From Syntrophomonas zehnderi OL-4 (GTDB lineage Bacteria; Bacillota; Syntrophomonadia; Syntrophomonadales; Syntrophomonadaceae): a stretch of DNA of 64,000 nucleotides. The notes under the pieces were generated by a model that was not told where the DNA came from, did not search any database, and was given only the letters and a program-made list of their open reading frames with translations. Position 1 is the stretch's first letter. Each line of letters begins with the position of its first letter. Below are positions 35,120-43,896 of this stretch, piece after piece. The position numbers and the translations under genes were made by a program. Location: the NCBI RefSeq assembly GCF_000983115.1, contig NZ_CGIH01000002.1, forward strand, positions 1 to 64,000, in the 5' to 3' direction.

Positions 35120-35890
35120 ATGCTGGGAGCAATAATCGGCGATATTATCGGCTCAGCTTATGAGTTTAACAATACCAAGACCACGGATTTTTCGCTTTTT
35201 ACTCCCCGGTCACGTTTTACCGATGATACTGTGTTGACAGTGGCTGTAGCCGATGCAATACTACACAATAAAGATTATGCCATGACTATCTGGGAATATG
35301 GTCGCCGCTATCCGCGGGCGGGGTATGGGGATAGGTTTGCTCTATGGCTGCAAAGTACGCAGCGCAAACCCTACCGCAGTTATGGTAATGGTTCGGCTAT
35401 GCGGATCAGTCCGGTGGGTTTTGCCTATGATACAGTCGAGAAAGTCCTGGCTGAAGCAGAAAAATTCGCTTCCGTAACCCATAATCATCCCGAAGGCATT
35501 AAAGGAGCGCAGGCGGTTGCTTTGGCTATATTTATGGCCCGCCTGGGAGCAGAAAAAAAAGATATTAAGAGGGAAATTCAAACTCGTTTCGATTATAATT
35601 TACAGCGAAAACTGGATGATATACGCCCAGGTTACTCATTTGACGTAACCTGCCAGGGATCAGTACCGGAAGCCATATTGGCATTTCTGGAATCTGAAAA
35701 CTATGAAGACGCCATTCGCAAGGCCATATCTCTGGGGGGAGACAGTGATACGATTGCCTGTATGAGCGGTGGGATTGCCCAGGCTTATTATAAAGATATA
35801 CCTGCCCATATGACTGATTCTGCTCGCACTATCCTGGATGATGATCTGTTAAAAATACTGGATAGCTTTGCGGCCCGATTCGGTCAATAA
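35120..35890 (+). CDS. ADP-ribosylglycohydrolase family protein (DraG-like)
   Basis: 256 residues. Opening block MLGAIIGDIIGSAYE and RFTDDTVLTVAVADA carry the first metal-binding Asp/Thr residues; GNGSAMRISPVGF and the late SLGGDSDTIACMSGGIA supply the second set of Mg ligands. Members remove ADP-ribose from proteins such as nitrogenase reductase, or from other targets. AACGGAGG precedes the ATG. No nitrogenase or ADP-ribosyltransferase gene is in the window, so the target is open. Confidence 0.9.
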   Translation: MLGAIIGDIIGSAYEFNNTKTTDFSLFTPRSRFTDDTVLTVAVADAILHNKDYAMTIWEYGRRYPRAGYGDRFALWLQSTQRKPYRSYGNGSAMRISPVGFAYDTVEKVLAEAEKFASVTHNHPEGIKGAQAVALAIFMARLGAEKKDIKREIQTRFDYNLQRKLDDIRPGYSFDVTCQGSVPEAILAFLESENYEDAIRKAISLGGDSDTIACMSGGIAQAYYKDIPAHMTDSARTILDDDLLKILDSFAARFGQ

Positions 35891-35911
35891 ATCAGCCGGT
35901 AAAGCCAAGAA

Positions 35912-35946
35912 AATAGACGCGGCTAACGCGGATTTACGCGTCTATT
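35912..35946. terminator. Hairpin between convergent genes, contains dispersed element copy 2
   Basis: AATAGACGCG (35912-35921) pairs perfectly with CGCGTCTATT (35937-35946) and overlaps the stop codon of the MFS gene. It could act as a terminator for both converging genes. The first 25 bases match 13601-13625 (minus strand) at 23 of 25 positions. Confidence 0.55.
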
Positions 35947-37342
35947 CTTTGGCGCTTGCAGTTTCCTCATGAACATTCCCCCGCGCAAGGGAAGCTGCAA
36001 TTCCTAATAGACAAAGTACTGTGAACAGAATAAAAGATACCCGCATGGTCGTTAATATAGCGGTCGGTTGAGCAGTATTTAAAGAAACCTGCCCTATAAA
36101 AATACCGATGATAAGTGTAACAGCCGACATGCTCAGGGCTTGCCCAACCAAACGCATGGTACCTAGAATGGAGGATGCGATTCCATATAAACGCATCGGT
36201 ACAGAGCCCATAATAGCATTGTTATTGGGGGATGAAAACAGCGCGAAGCCCAATCCAGCGAGTATCAGGTTGGCGATAAGTAAAATTAGAGCAGTATCGG
36301 TTTTAAGGAAGATAAAGAAAAACAGACTTAGTGCGGAGCAGGCCATTCCCAGGGAAGCAACCTTGCCGGGTTCGGCTCGGTCTGATAAGGTGCCGGCCAG
36401 TGGTGACAGGATTGCCATAACCAGGGGTTGAGCCAAGAGTATAAAACCTGCAGTTTGGGAATCGTAGCCTCTTACTAATTGCAGATAGATGGAAAGCAAG
36501 AAAGTCACGGCAAAAGTAGCACTATAATTTATCAGGGCTGCCAAATTGGACATGGTAAAAGTCAGATTGTTTTTAAACAATTCTATTTTAAGGACAGGTT
36601 CGCTGATCTTTGACTCCCAGTAGACAAATAAAGCCATTACGATCAGTCCAGTTAAAATCAAATATCCTGACCAGGGCGAAGTCTTAACCGCTGATAATCC
36701 ATACAGTAAAGCCAAAAGGCCGGTCATATACAATAAACTACCCGGTATGTCCAAGCGCTCACCTGGTGAACCCACCCATTCTCCCTTTAGTCGGGTGGAG
36801 ATAACTGCCACTGCTATAAGACCTAATAACCCAGTTACATAAAAAATACTCTGCCACCCCAGGTAATGATTCATCATTCCCCCCAAAACAGGTCCCAATG
36901 ATAAACCTAAATAAGTAACTGAAACACTGAACCCTAAAGCTCGGCCTCTGCGCTGAGGTGGATAAACGGCACTTAGAATCGCCATACCGGTTCCGAATAT
37001 CATAGCCGCGCTGATACCTTGTAATACCCGCATGGTAATCAATATTTCGATGGTAGATGAAAAAGGCACCAGAAAAGTAAAAACGGCATATAAAGCGGTT
37101 CCCAGCAAATAAATGCGCCGCCGCCCCTTAATATCCGCTATTCTTCCCAGGGGTAACAGAAATACAGCCGAAGACAGCAAGTAGGCGGTAATAATCCAAC
37201 TGCTTACTACGGCATTGCTTCCATAATCGACACTCATGGAGGGTATGGCTAAATTAACTGAACTCCCCATAAACGTCACCATAAATGATGTTGTCATAAC
37301 TGCAAATAGAGCGATTCTTTCCAATGATTTGGTCTGTTGCAT
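35942..37342 (-). CDS. MFS drug/solute exporter (DHA2-like)
   Basis: 466 residues with about 14 membrane helices. The A-motif between helices 2 and 3 reads GRIADIKGRRRIYLLG (about 65-80), and the C-motif-like stretch GLSLGPVLGGMMNHYLGWQSIFYV is typical of antiporters that export drugs. Other signs are GYDSQTAGFILLAQPLVMAI and GTLSDR. It stands alone between the DraG-like gene and mscS; the substrate is unknown. Confidence 0.88.
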   Translation of the reverse strand: MQQTKSLERIALFAVMTTSFMVTFMGSSVNLAIPSMSVDYGSNAVVSSWIITAYLLSSAVFLLPLGRIADIKGRRRIYLLGTALYAVFTFLVPFSSTIEILITMRVLQGISAAMIFGTGMAILSAVYPPQRRGRALGFSVSVTYLGLSLGPVLGGMMNHYLGWQSIFYVTGLLGLIAVAVISTRLKGEWVGSPGERLDIPGSLLYMTGLLALLYGLSAVKTSPWSGYLILTGLIVMALFVYWESKISEPVLKIELFKNNLTFTMSNLAALINYSATFAVTFLLSIYLQLVRGYDSQTAGFILLAQPLVMAILSPLAGTLSDRAEPGKVASLGMACSALSLFFFIFLKTDTALILLIANLILAGLGFALFSSPNNNAIMGSVPMRLYGIASSILGTMRLVGQALSMSAVTLIIGIFIGQVSLNTAQPTAILTTMRVSFILFTVLCLLGIAASLARGNVHEETASAKE

Positions 37343-37436
37343 ATCTGTCTCCTTTGCCGGGATGAATTAATTTTCTAATCAATATCCGTGCAATGATCTA
37401 CCCTAAAGCTGGACTGAATTGGCTTCGTTAATCAGC

Positions 37437-38543
37437 TTATGATAGGTTGCCTGCCCCTTCTGCTTTGCTAATTGGGGACTCTATATAAACGCTGCGACTG
37501 GGGAAAGCCAAGGATACACCTTCTTCTTGCAGATACTTCATGATCTGCAGATTGATTTCCTCTTTAATTCTTAAATGCTCACCTCTAATGGTCGTTTTGG
37601 TATAATATTGCACCAGAATGTCTAGCTTGCTGTCCTGAAAGTACTCAAAGGATACCAATATGTTTTCCTCATGTATTTCTGGATGTGCCTTTAACATTGC
37701 ACCGATGCGCTGTGTTATTTTTTCTATTTTATCAACGGGTGTTGCATAATTAAGACCCAGATAAAAACTTACGCGGCGTTTGCCCATCCTTGACCAGTTG
37801 GTTATGGCCTCATTGGCCAGGGTTGAATTTGGTACGGTTACCAGTGCTTGATCAAACGTTCTAAAGCGAGTGCTGCGAAAAGTAATATCCTCTACGATAC
37901 CTTCAACACTGGGACTTAACACCCAGTCGCCGATTGAAAAAGGTTTTTCCATTATAATCACGATTCCGCCGAAAATGTTAGCCAGAGCATCCTTGGCAGC
38001 CAAGGCAAATGCCAATCCACCAAGCCCCAGACCGGCAATAAAGCCATTTACGTTATAGTGCCACTCGTTAGCGATCAATACTAGCGCCAAGGCAATGATT
38101 ATAAACCTGAATGTTTTGGAAAAGAAAGGCACCAGCATATCGTCAATATTTAGCCTTTCTTTCATTTCCAGCGATAAAAAGGAGTTATTCCCGGCCAGAT
38201 CGTATATCCCCCAGGCAACAAGCAGTACTATACCAGAACGAAAGACCTTGCTTATAAAGACATCTATATCCGGGCTCAGCGGAAGATATATTAGGGCCAG
38301 ATACAGACCCACCAATAGAAATAAGTAGCGCGTTGGCTTCTTGAAGGCCAGTATTAGCTTATCATCCAGTTCAGATTCGGTTCGGGCGGAAATCTTATAG
38401 ATTAAATCAAATAATCCCTGGGTAAACCATTTGCTTAAAATGTAAAATGGTAAAAATATAACCAAGGCTATCAGTACCATACGTAAAGTAGCCGTGGTGT
38501 TTTGCATAAAGAAGTTATATAAATTCGTTAAAAACCCCAGCAT
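37437..38543 (-). CDS. MscS-family mechanosensitive channel
   Basis: 368 residues. Five membrane helices (about 16-37, 61-83, 92-112, 140-160, 168-185), the last being the pore helix with the Gly/Ala-rich pattern GLGLGGLAFALAAKDALANIFGG, then the MscS beta domain (about 195-260, IGDWVLSPSVEGIVEDITFRSTRFR) and the alpha/beta C-terminal domain. It opens under membrane tension to release solutes on osmotic downshock. Monocistronic by context. Confidence 0.92.
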   Translation of the reverse strand: MLGFLTNLYNFFMQNTTATLRMVLIALVIFLPFYILSKWFTQGLFDLIYKISARTESELDDKLILAFKKPTRYLFLLVGLYLALIYLPLSPDIDVFISKVFRSGIVLLVAWGIYDLAGNNSFLSLEMKERLNIDDMLVPFFSKTFRFIIIALALVLIANEWHYNVNGFIAGLGLGGLAFALAAKDALANIFGGIVIIMEKPFSIGDWVLSPSVEGIVEDITFRSTRFRTFDQALVTVPNSTLANEAITNWSRMGKRRVSFYLGLNYATPVDKIEKITQRIGAMLKAHPEIHEENILVSFEYFQDSKLDILVQYYTKTTIRGEHLRIKEEINLQIMKYLQEEGVSLAFPSRSVYIESPISKAEGAGNLS

Positions 38544-38638
38544 TCCTGATCCATCCCATCTGTATTATGCTTATACGATTTCATTTCTAGATTTTATCAT
38601 GAAGTAAGCAGGTTATAAAGTAATCAAGAAATGCAAAA

Positions 38639-38697
38639 GGACGAAGTTATTGCTTACTTCTGCCTTTTGCGGCAATTATGCTAATAACTCCGTCCTC
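38639..38697. repeat. Inverted repeat with long loop
   Basis: AGGACG-A-AGTTATT at the left pairs with AATAACT-C-CGTCCT at the right, 13 pairs with one mismatch, around a loop of about 31 bases. No T-run follows. It lies between mscS and the broken acyl-CoA synthetase. Terminator, small RNA or mobile-element trace are all possible. Confidence 0.5.
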
Positions 38698-38733
38698 TAT
38701 CTTTGGCAATTATTAAATTAAGCACGCCTGCCC

Positions 38734-38765
38734 CCAGTGTCCTTATTTAGCATCTGCCAGTGTCC
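38734..38765. repeat. Short direct repeats next to a truncated gene
   Basis: CCAGTGTCC occurs at 38734-38742 and again at 38757-38765, 23 bp apart, 16 bp past the stop of the truncated synthetase. Several spaced TGTCC repeats are a feature of some IS21-type ends; no transposase is present, so this would only be a scar. Confidence 0.3.
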
Positions 38766-38780
38766 AAATTAATAAGGTTA

Positions 38781-39683
38781 CTAATAATACGTCCCGGTGC
38801 TGCCGTATTCGTTGCGCTGGCGAATGGTTTTCAGCTCGCGCAGGTTCTTGAGATTGGATGGACCGGCACCGTATTTTATCTCAGCCCCAATCGCTACCAT
38901 GGAAAAAAAACCGAAGGTGCGCTCTTTAATGCTGGTTATCGGCATGATAGAAGTATAAATGTTGTTTAACCTGCCATTTAAGTTTTCCCTGAGGATATTA
39001 CGCTGCCCTTCTCTTTCTCCGTCAACCCATTCTCTGTGTTTCATCTGCGAACACTTTAGCTGACCAGTCGTTCCAATGGTATAGTTTAATCTAGCTGGAT
39101 CATCACCGGTCAGATGCTGCCAACGCTCCGGCAATTGGGTAGCCGCCTGGGAATCAGTTCCGTTATTCAGATCCCGAATTTGGCCTAATCCCCAGGTCGT
39201 TTTCTGATTACCTGAATATGCTTCATCCAAACAGATAATTCCCTTCAGCGAGGGAGCCTGGTCGCTCAAGTCTACCACCCGGTTGAGCATTTTTTCATTT
39301 TCAACAAACATTATTTTGACATCGGAGCGGTTAAGGATATATACTAATTCTTCATCACTGATCAGGGGTGTAATCGTAGTTGAAACAGCTCCTGCCAGCA
39401 TGATGCCCATATCTGCCCAAGCCCGTGGAGCAGATAACCTGGACATAATACATGCATCATCACCTTTTTTTAAACCCAGTCGAATCAATGCCAGGGCAAT
39501 TTCCTCAGAAATTGTAGCCCATTCATTGTAGCTGATGGTTTTCCATTGCCGACCTGATTTAAAAGTATGGGCCGGACGATTACCGGCATTTTTTACGGTA
39601 TTATAAAACATTTGCGGTATCGTAGGCGGGTTTACACGGAAATAGTCTAGAATCTCAATTCCGTTTCTTTTGGTTTCCTCCAT
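38781..39683 (-). pseudogene. Truncated acyl-CoA synthetase (AMP-binding), N-terminal half only
   Basis: 300 residues resembling the N-terminal half of long-chain fatty acyl-CoA synthetases (normally about 600 residues): IPQMFYNTVKNAGNRPAHTFK, YNEWATISEEIALALIRLGLKKGD, and ADMGIMLAGAVSTTITP. The key phosphate-binding motif, usually YTSGTTGxPKG, is degraded to NYTIGTTGQLKCSQ with no Pro-Lys-Gly. The frame ends GSTGTYY where such enzymes have YG(S/M)TE, and no C-terminal domain with the catalytic Lys follows in the 237 bp before mscS. A strong ribosome site (GGAGGGAGG) remains before ATG 39683. I judge it inactive for acyl-CoA formation, though a shortened protein may still be made. Confidence 0.75.
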
Positions 39684-40115
39684 AGCACATTCCTCCCTCC
39701 TTATAAACACAATCCCTCTAAGAGAAACAACAGAGAACAAATATTTACGTCCGGGGGTCAGACGTTTTCACACAACTGTCAGGGAAGTATTAAAAAGTAA
39801 GCGTAATATTACATCATACATATTACGTTTCATATCCTCTTATCATAATTTATCACCAATTATAAATATTTTATTCCTGCTGCTTTTGGTAATAAGCCTT
39901 AACAAATCATAATTTGTCACAGATTTTTGTATATTGTTATATTTTTATTTTATAATGAAATGTCATAACAGTAAATCTATATGGTATAAACAACTGCTAT
40001 TATTTTTCGACAGGCGATGCGCTTTTTTATCTCCCTCACAAAAAAACAAACCCGCTCAATCAACGCCCTGATGGTGCGTCTCAATTGCGGGTAATGTTTG
40101 TATAAATATTTAAGC
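39684..40115. other. AT-rich 432-bp gap with two dyads and a terminator
   Basis: It holds the leader of the truncated synthetase gene on the right-to-left strand, a 26-bp dyad CGTAATAT-N10-ATATTACG (39802-39827), a second dyad ACAAAT-CATA-ATTTGT (39902-39917), and the terminator of the EF-G-like gene (about 40038-40092). No further gene is supported. Confidence 0.5.
40038..40092 (-). terminator. Terminator of the EF-G-like gene
   Basis: Minus-strand ACCCGC...GCGGGT outer stem with further pairing of GACGC and GCGTT inside, followed by TTTGTTTTTTTG. It lies 24 bp past the stop codon. Confidence 0.75.
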
Positions 40116-42155
40116 CTATTTCTCTTCTCGTTCCTGCTTGGCCTTGGCTATGATTTTCTCTGCATCTTGGCCCGGTACTTCTTCGTAATGGTCAACTTCC
40201 ATTTTAAATTTGCCCCGTCCCTGGGTTATAGACTTCAGATCAATGGTGTAACGTGCCATTTCTGATAGCGGTACCTGAGCCTTAACCAGTTGTTTTTTGC
40301 CAACCGGTTCCATTCCCAGAACCCGTCCGCGTTTACTGTTTAAATCACCGATGATGTCTCCCATATAAGTTTCCGGTATCTCAACCTCCACGTTTACTAT
40401 CGGCTCCAGCAAAACCGGTTTGGCCGCTTCGACACCTTTTTTAAAGGCTAGTTTGGCCGCCATTTTAAAAGCCATTTCGGAGGAGTCTACCGAATGATAA
40501 GAACCATCATATAGTGTAGCTTTAATATTGGTTACCGGATAACCAGCTAAAACTCCTTCTTCCAGTGCTTCCTGTAAGCCTTTCTCTACCGCCGGGAAGA
40601 AGTTTTTGGGAACCGAACCACCGAAAACATTTTCTTCAAACGCAAAGACACCATCTTCGAAAGGTTCAAACTTGATCCAAACGTGACCGTATTGGCCGTG
40701 ACCGCCGCTCTGCTTCTTATGTTTACCTTCTACTTCAACCGTACCCCGGATGGTTTCCCGGTAGGGAATTTTCATTTCCTTGCTGACTACGTCTACCCCA
40801 AATTTACGAGCCAGTTTGTCGATAACAATATCCATGTGGGTATCACCCATCGTTTTTAAAATTGTCTGGCGGGTTTCCGTATCTTTATGGACTTTGATCG
40901 TAGGATCCTCTTCAATCAGTCTCTGCAGGGCACCGCTTAATTTATCTTCATCGCCTTTACTCTTAGGTTCAATAGCCATACTCAAAGAAGGTTCAGGGAA
41001 GGCTATGGCATCCATAACGACCGGGTTTGATTTGGTACACAGCGTGTCAGAAGTTCCGGTTATGGAAAGCTTGGCCACAGCAGCAATGTCGCCGGCATTA
41101 AGCTCCGGAACAGGAGATTGTTCTTTGCCGGTCATAACCAATAGTTGGGTAATCTTTTCTTCTTTTTCTTTGGTGGAATTATAGACCGGGCTGTCTGCTT
41201 TCATTTTACCTGTAAAAACGCGAAACATATTCAAACGTCCTATATAAGGGTCGGCAATCGTTTTAAATACCTGGGCAGAGAAAGGCTCCTTTTCTATGTC
41301 TTTGCCTGCCAACAGTTGATTGTGATCGGGGGTAGGCGAACAATCAACCATAAAGTCCATCAGTTGGGTTACGCCCATGCTGTTAATAGCTGATCCGCAG
41401 AACACAAATACCGCTGATCCTGCTACGGCAGCGGCTTTGATTCCGGCAACAATCTCCGCGTCACTTAGTTCTTCACCTTCCAGGTATTTGCTCAATAATT
41501 CATCGTTGGCTTCAGCCGCTGCCTCGATTACTTCCAGCTTGTACGTTTCCACATCATCCATCATATCCGCCGGAATCTCTTGTTCGCTCATTTTTCCGCC
41601 GGCTTCAAAGATATATGCCTTCATCTTAATTAAATCAACTATCCCTTTAAAACTCTCCGCTGTTCCGATCGGGAGTTGCAAGGGAACGATTATGTCCGAG
41701 AAAGTCTCTTTCATCTCACTTAAAACCTTGTAAAAATCAGCATTCTCACGTTCCATTTTATTAATAAAAGCTATTTTGGGAACCTGGGGATAATCTTCCC
41801 AGGCTATCTGGGTCTGAACTTCAAGCCCGGCAGTAGCAGAGAACATCAGCAACATACTGTCCACGACCCGCATAGCACCTGCTACCTCAAAATAAAAATC
41901 AGCATATCCCGGGGTATCCAATATGTTAATCTTGCAATCCCTGTATTCGCATGGAACCAGCGCAGTGCTGATAGTAATTTTCTTTTTAGCCTCTTCCGGT
42001 AAAAAATCGGCTACAGTATTGCCATCATCGACTTTTCCCATTCTTTTTAATGCACCGGTTGAATAAATCATGGCTTCCGCCAGTGAAGTCTTCCCGGTAC
42101 CCCCATGGCCCACCAGGGCAATATTGCGAATTCCGCTAGTAGGGTATACCTTCAT
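40116..42155 (-). CDS. EF-G-like translational GTPase, paralogue type
   Basis: 679 residues with all five EF-G domains. The P-loop is GHGGTGKTSLAEA (about 16-28) where true EF-G has AHIDAGKTT; G3 is LDTPGYADF where EF-G has IDTPGHVDF, so the His that helps catalysis is Tyr; G4 is NKMER. Domain IV has SGGHGQYGHVWI and the C-terminal domain VEVEIPETYMGDIIGDLNSKRGRVLGME. This matches the EF-G-like paralogue found beside canonical fusA in many Clostridia and Thermotogae. Its role is unclear; ribosome recycling or stress tolerance has been suggested for EF-G paralogues. Own terminator, apparently monocistronic. Confidence 0.88.
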   Translation of the reverse strand: MKVYPTSGIRNIALVGHGGTGKTSLAEAMIYSTGALKRMGKVDDGNTVADFLPEEAKKKITISTALVPCEYRDCKINILDTPGYADFYFEVAGAMRVVDSMLLMFSATAGLEVQTQIAWEDYPQVPKIAFINKMERENADFYKVLSEMKETFSDIIVPLQLPIGTAESFKGIVDLIKMKAYIFEAGGKMSEQEIPADMMDDVETYKLEVIEAAAEANDELLSKYLEGEELSDAEIVAGIKAAAVAGSAVFVFCGSAINSMGVTQLMDFMVDCSPTPDHNQLLAGKDIEKEPFSAQVFKTIADPYIGRLNMFRVFTGKMKADSPVYNSTKEKEEKITQLLVMTGKEQSPVPELNAGDIAAVAKLSITGTSDTLCTKSNPVVMDAIAFPEPSLSMAIEPKSKGDEDKLSGALQRLIEEDPTIKVHKDTETRQTILKTMGDTHMDIVIDKLARKFGVDVVSKEMKIPYRETIRGTVEVEGKHKKQSGGHGQYGHVWIKFEPFEDGVFAFEENVFGGSVPKNFFPAVEKGLQEALEEGVLAGYPVTNIKATLYDGSYHSVDSSEMAFKMAAKLAFKKGVEAAKPVLLEPIVNVEVEIPETYMGDIIGDLNSKRGRVLGMEPVGKKQLVKAQVPLSEMARYTIDLKSITQGRGKFKMEVDHYEEVPGQDAEKIIAKAKQEREEK

Positions 42156-42296
42156 CCCATAACCTCCTCAATAAATTTATACAACTGTTAAAAATGGTAC
42201 TATACTTTAGCTTAACTAGCAAAAACTTTTTCCAAAATAAATAACTTAGACGGTGGTCAGCATGACCGGCTATTGCTATCATTTACCCTGATCGGG

Positions 42297-43076
42297 TCAT
42301 TTCTGCAGTAATCTGTTTAGGGCTTTTGGTGAGATGCGGCGGTATTGGTTAATCAATTGATAATCAGTCAAGTCCAGGTGTATAGGAGTGACGCTTATGA
42401 ATCCCTGATCAACTGCATAGACATCGCTTTCCGGATCCTGTTCTTCGTCCATAACTCCCCCGCCCAGCCAGTAATATGTATTGCCGCGGGGATCCCGTCT
42501 TTCTTCGAAAAGATTGTCATAGTTGCGCAAACCAAGTTTGGTAAACCTGATACCCTTGATGTCATTTTCGGGCAAATCAGGAATATTTATATTAATCAAC
42601 GTATTTTTATCAAATCCTTGTTTAGTCAGCATATCAACCACCCGGCGGGTGAATTGAGCGGCAAAACCAAACTCGAAATTGTCCTGGCTGTTAAGGGACA
42701 CCGCCAGCGAAGGAGAACCCATAATAACACCTTCCGCAGCGGCTGATACCGTCCCTGAATAAAGCACATCGGTTCCCAGATTGGAGCCATGATTAATACC
42801 GGAAACCACCAGGTCGATTTTTTCATCGATTAAGCGGGCCAGCGCCATCTTTACGCAGTCCACCGGGGTGCCTCCTATGATCCAGCTCTGCTTGACACCT
42901 GATATTTTGGTTTTTACGACTTTTATCGGTTCAAATACAGTTATCGAATGACCGGTACCACTGCGTTCCCGATCGGGTGCTGCCAGGTAGATTTCCCCGA
43001 CGTTACTTAACTCTTGAATCAGAGCATGAATACCCTGAGCCTGGATACCGTCGTCATTGGTTAACAGTATTTTCAT
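42297..43076 (-). CDS. surE: 5'/3'-nucleotidase SurE
   Basis: 259 residues. Metal-dependent nucleoside monophosphatase. Motifs: ILLTNDDGIQAQGI with Asp8 and Asp9 as metal ligands, APDRERSGTGHSIT, and GGTPVDCVKMAL plus VSGINHGSNLGTDVLYSGTVSAA with the conserved Asn. C-terminal part includes YAVDQGFISVTPIHLDLT. It starts inside the lepB 3' end (23-bp overlap), so the two are translated together. Confidence 0.94.
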   Translation of the reverse strand: MKILLTNDDGIQAQGIHALIQELSNVGEIYLAAPDRERSGTGHSITVFEPIKVVKTKISGVKQSWIIGGTPVDCVKMALARLIDEKIDLVVSGINHGSNLGTDVLYSGTVSAAAEGVIMGSPSLAVSLNSQDNFEFGFAAQFTRRVVDMLTKQGFDKNTLININIPDLPENDIKGIRFTKLGLRNYDNLFEERRDPRGNTYYWLGGGVMDEEQDPESDVYAVDQGFISVTPIHLDLTDYQLINQYRRISPKALNRLLQK

Positions 43077-43614
43077 CCAATCCCCCCCGGTCTAATAGCT
43101 TTATTTCCTTAACCGGCCAGTATATTACGAAGGCCTTTCCTTTGATGCGGTCTTTCGTCAGCCAAGCATTCCACATATGACTATCAAAGCTATGGTTGCG
43201 GTTATCTCCTAAAACCAGCAGGCAATTATCGGGTACGACTACCGGCCCGTATTCGTAGTTTAAAGGTTCGGCAAGATACGGTTCTTTAAGGGGCTTATTA
43301 TTAATATACACCTGGTTGTTCTTCATCTCCACCGTATCACCCGGTAAGCCAATAACTCTTTTTATGTAATCGTCTTTCGAATTTAAAACCTCCGGAGGAG
43401 CAAATACCACTATATCTCCCCGCTGGGGTTCCTTAAAATGATATATAAATTTGTTAACCATTACCCGATCCTGCAATTGCAGGGTTGGCAACATGGAACC
43501 CGAAGGGATAATCCTGCCTTCTATAACAAAGGTACGCAATATCATAGCCAATATAAAGGCAATAACGATAATTGTAATCATTTCCCGGAAGAAGTCTTTT
43601 ACTTCTTTGCTCAT
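43054..43614 (-). CDS. lepB: Signal peptidase I
   Basis: 186 residues. One N-terminal membrane helix (about 11-28) anchors the enzyme outside the membrane, where it removes signal peptides. Catalytic Ser40 in IPSGSMLPTL and general-base Lys85 in DDYIKRVIGLPGD are in place, followed by the box GDNRNHSFDSHMWN. Its gene follows a DUF4264 gene by 24 bp and overlaps surE, suggesting a small housekeeping operon DUF366?-DUF4264-lepB-surE. Confidence 0.94.
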   Translation of the reverse strand: MSKEVKDFFREMITIIVIAFILAMILRTFVIEGRIIPSGSMLPTLQLQDRVMVNKFIYHFKEPQRGDIVVFAPPEVLNSKDDYIKRVIGLPGDTVEMKNNQVYINNKPLKEPYLAEPLNYEYGPVVVPDNCLLVLGDNRNHSFDSHMWNAWLTKDRIKGKAFVIYWPVKEIKLLDRGGLDENTVNQ

Positions 43615-43638
43615 TACCCCACCCCAATGTTTCTTGAA

Positions 43639-43824
43639 TTAGAATTCATAGATATTAATAGTCATTTGCTGATTTTCTTTATCCTTGGTCAGACCAAACA
43701 TGATTTTTTTATCCTTGAGGCTTTTGTTTAAGAAGTCAATTATATACACCAACTCATCGTTGCTGGAAAAACTTTTAAAAGCGATCAACTCAAGTTTGCC
43801 CTGTTCCCTGGACTCTTCCCCCAA
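43639..43824 (-). CDS. DUF4264 (YpmA-like) small protein
   Basis: 61 residues matching the short DUF4264 family of Firmicutes: LELIAFKSFSSNDELVYIIDFLNKSLKDKKIMFGLTKDKENQQMTINIYE. Start is TTG at 43824 with AAGGGGT nine bases upstream. No function is known. It lies directly upstream of lepB on the same strand. Confidence 0.75.
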   Translation of the reverse strand: MGEESREQGKLELIAFKSFSSNDELVYIIDFLNKSLKDKKIMFGLTKDKENQQMTINIYEF

Positions 43825-43896
43825 CGTTTATTACCCCTTCCACATCATTTTATTGTAAGGTTTCATCGCCATTATTACAAGTAAAAGACTTTCGGA

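Noticed and set aside
38781-39683. Truncated synthetase as a sequencing frameshift
   Set aside because: No C-terminal half could be found in any frame in the 237 bp downstream before mscS, and the AMP-binding motif is itself degraded.
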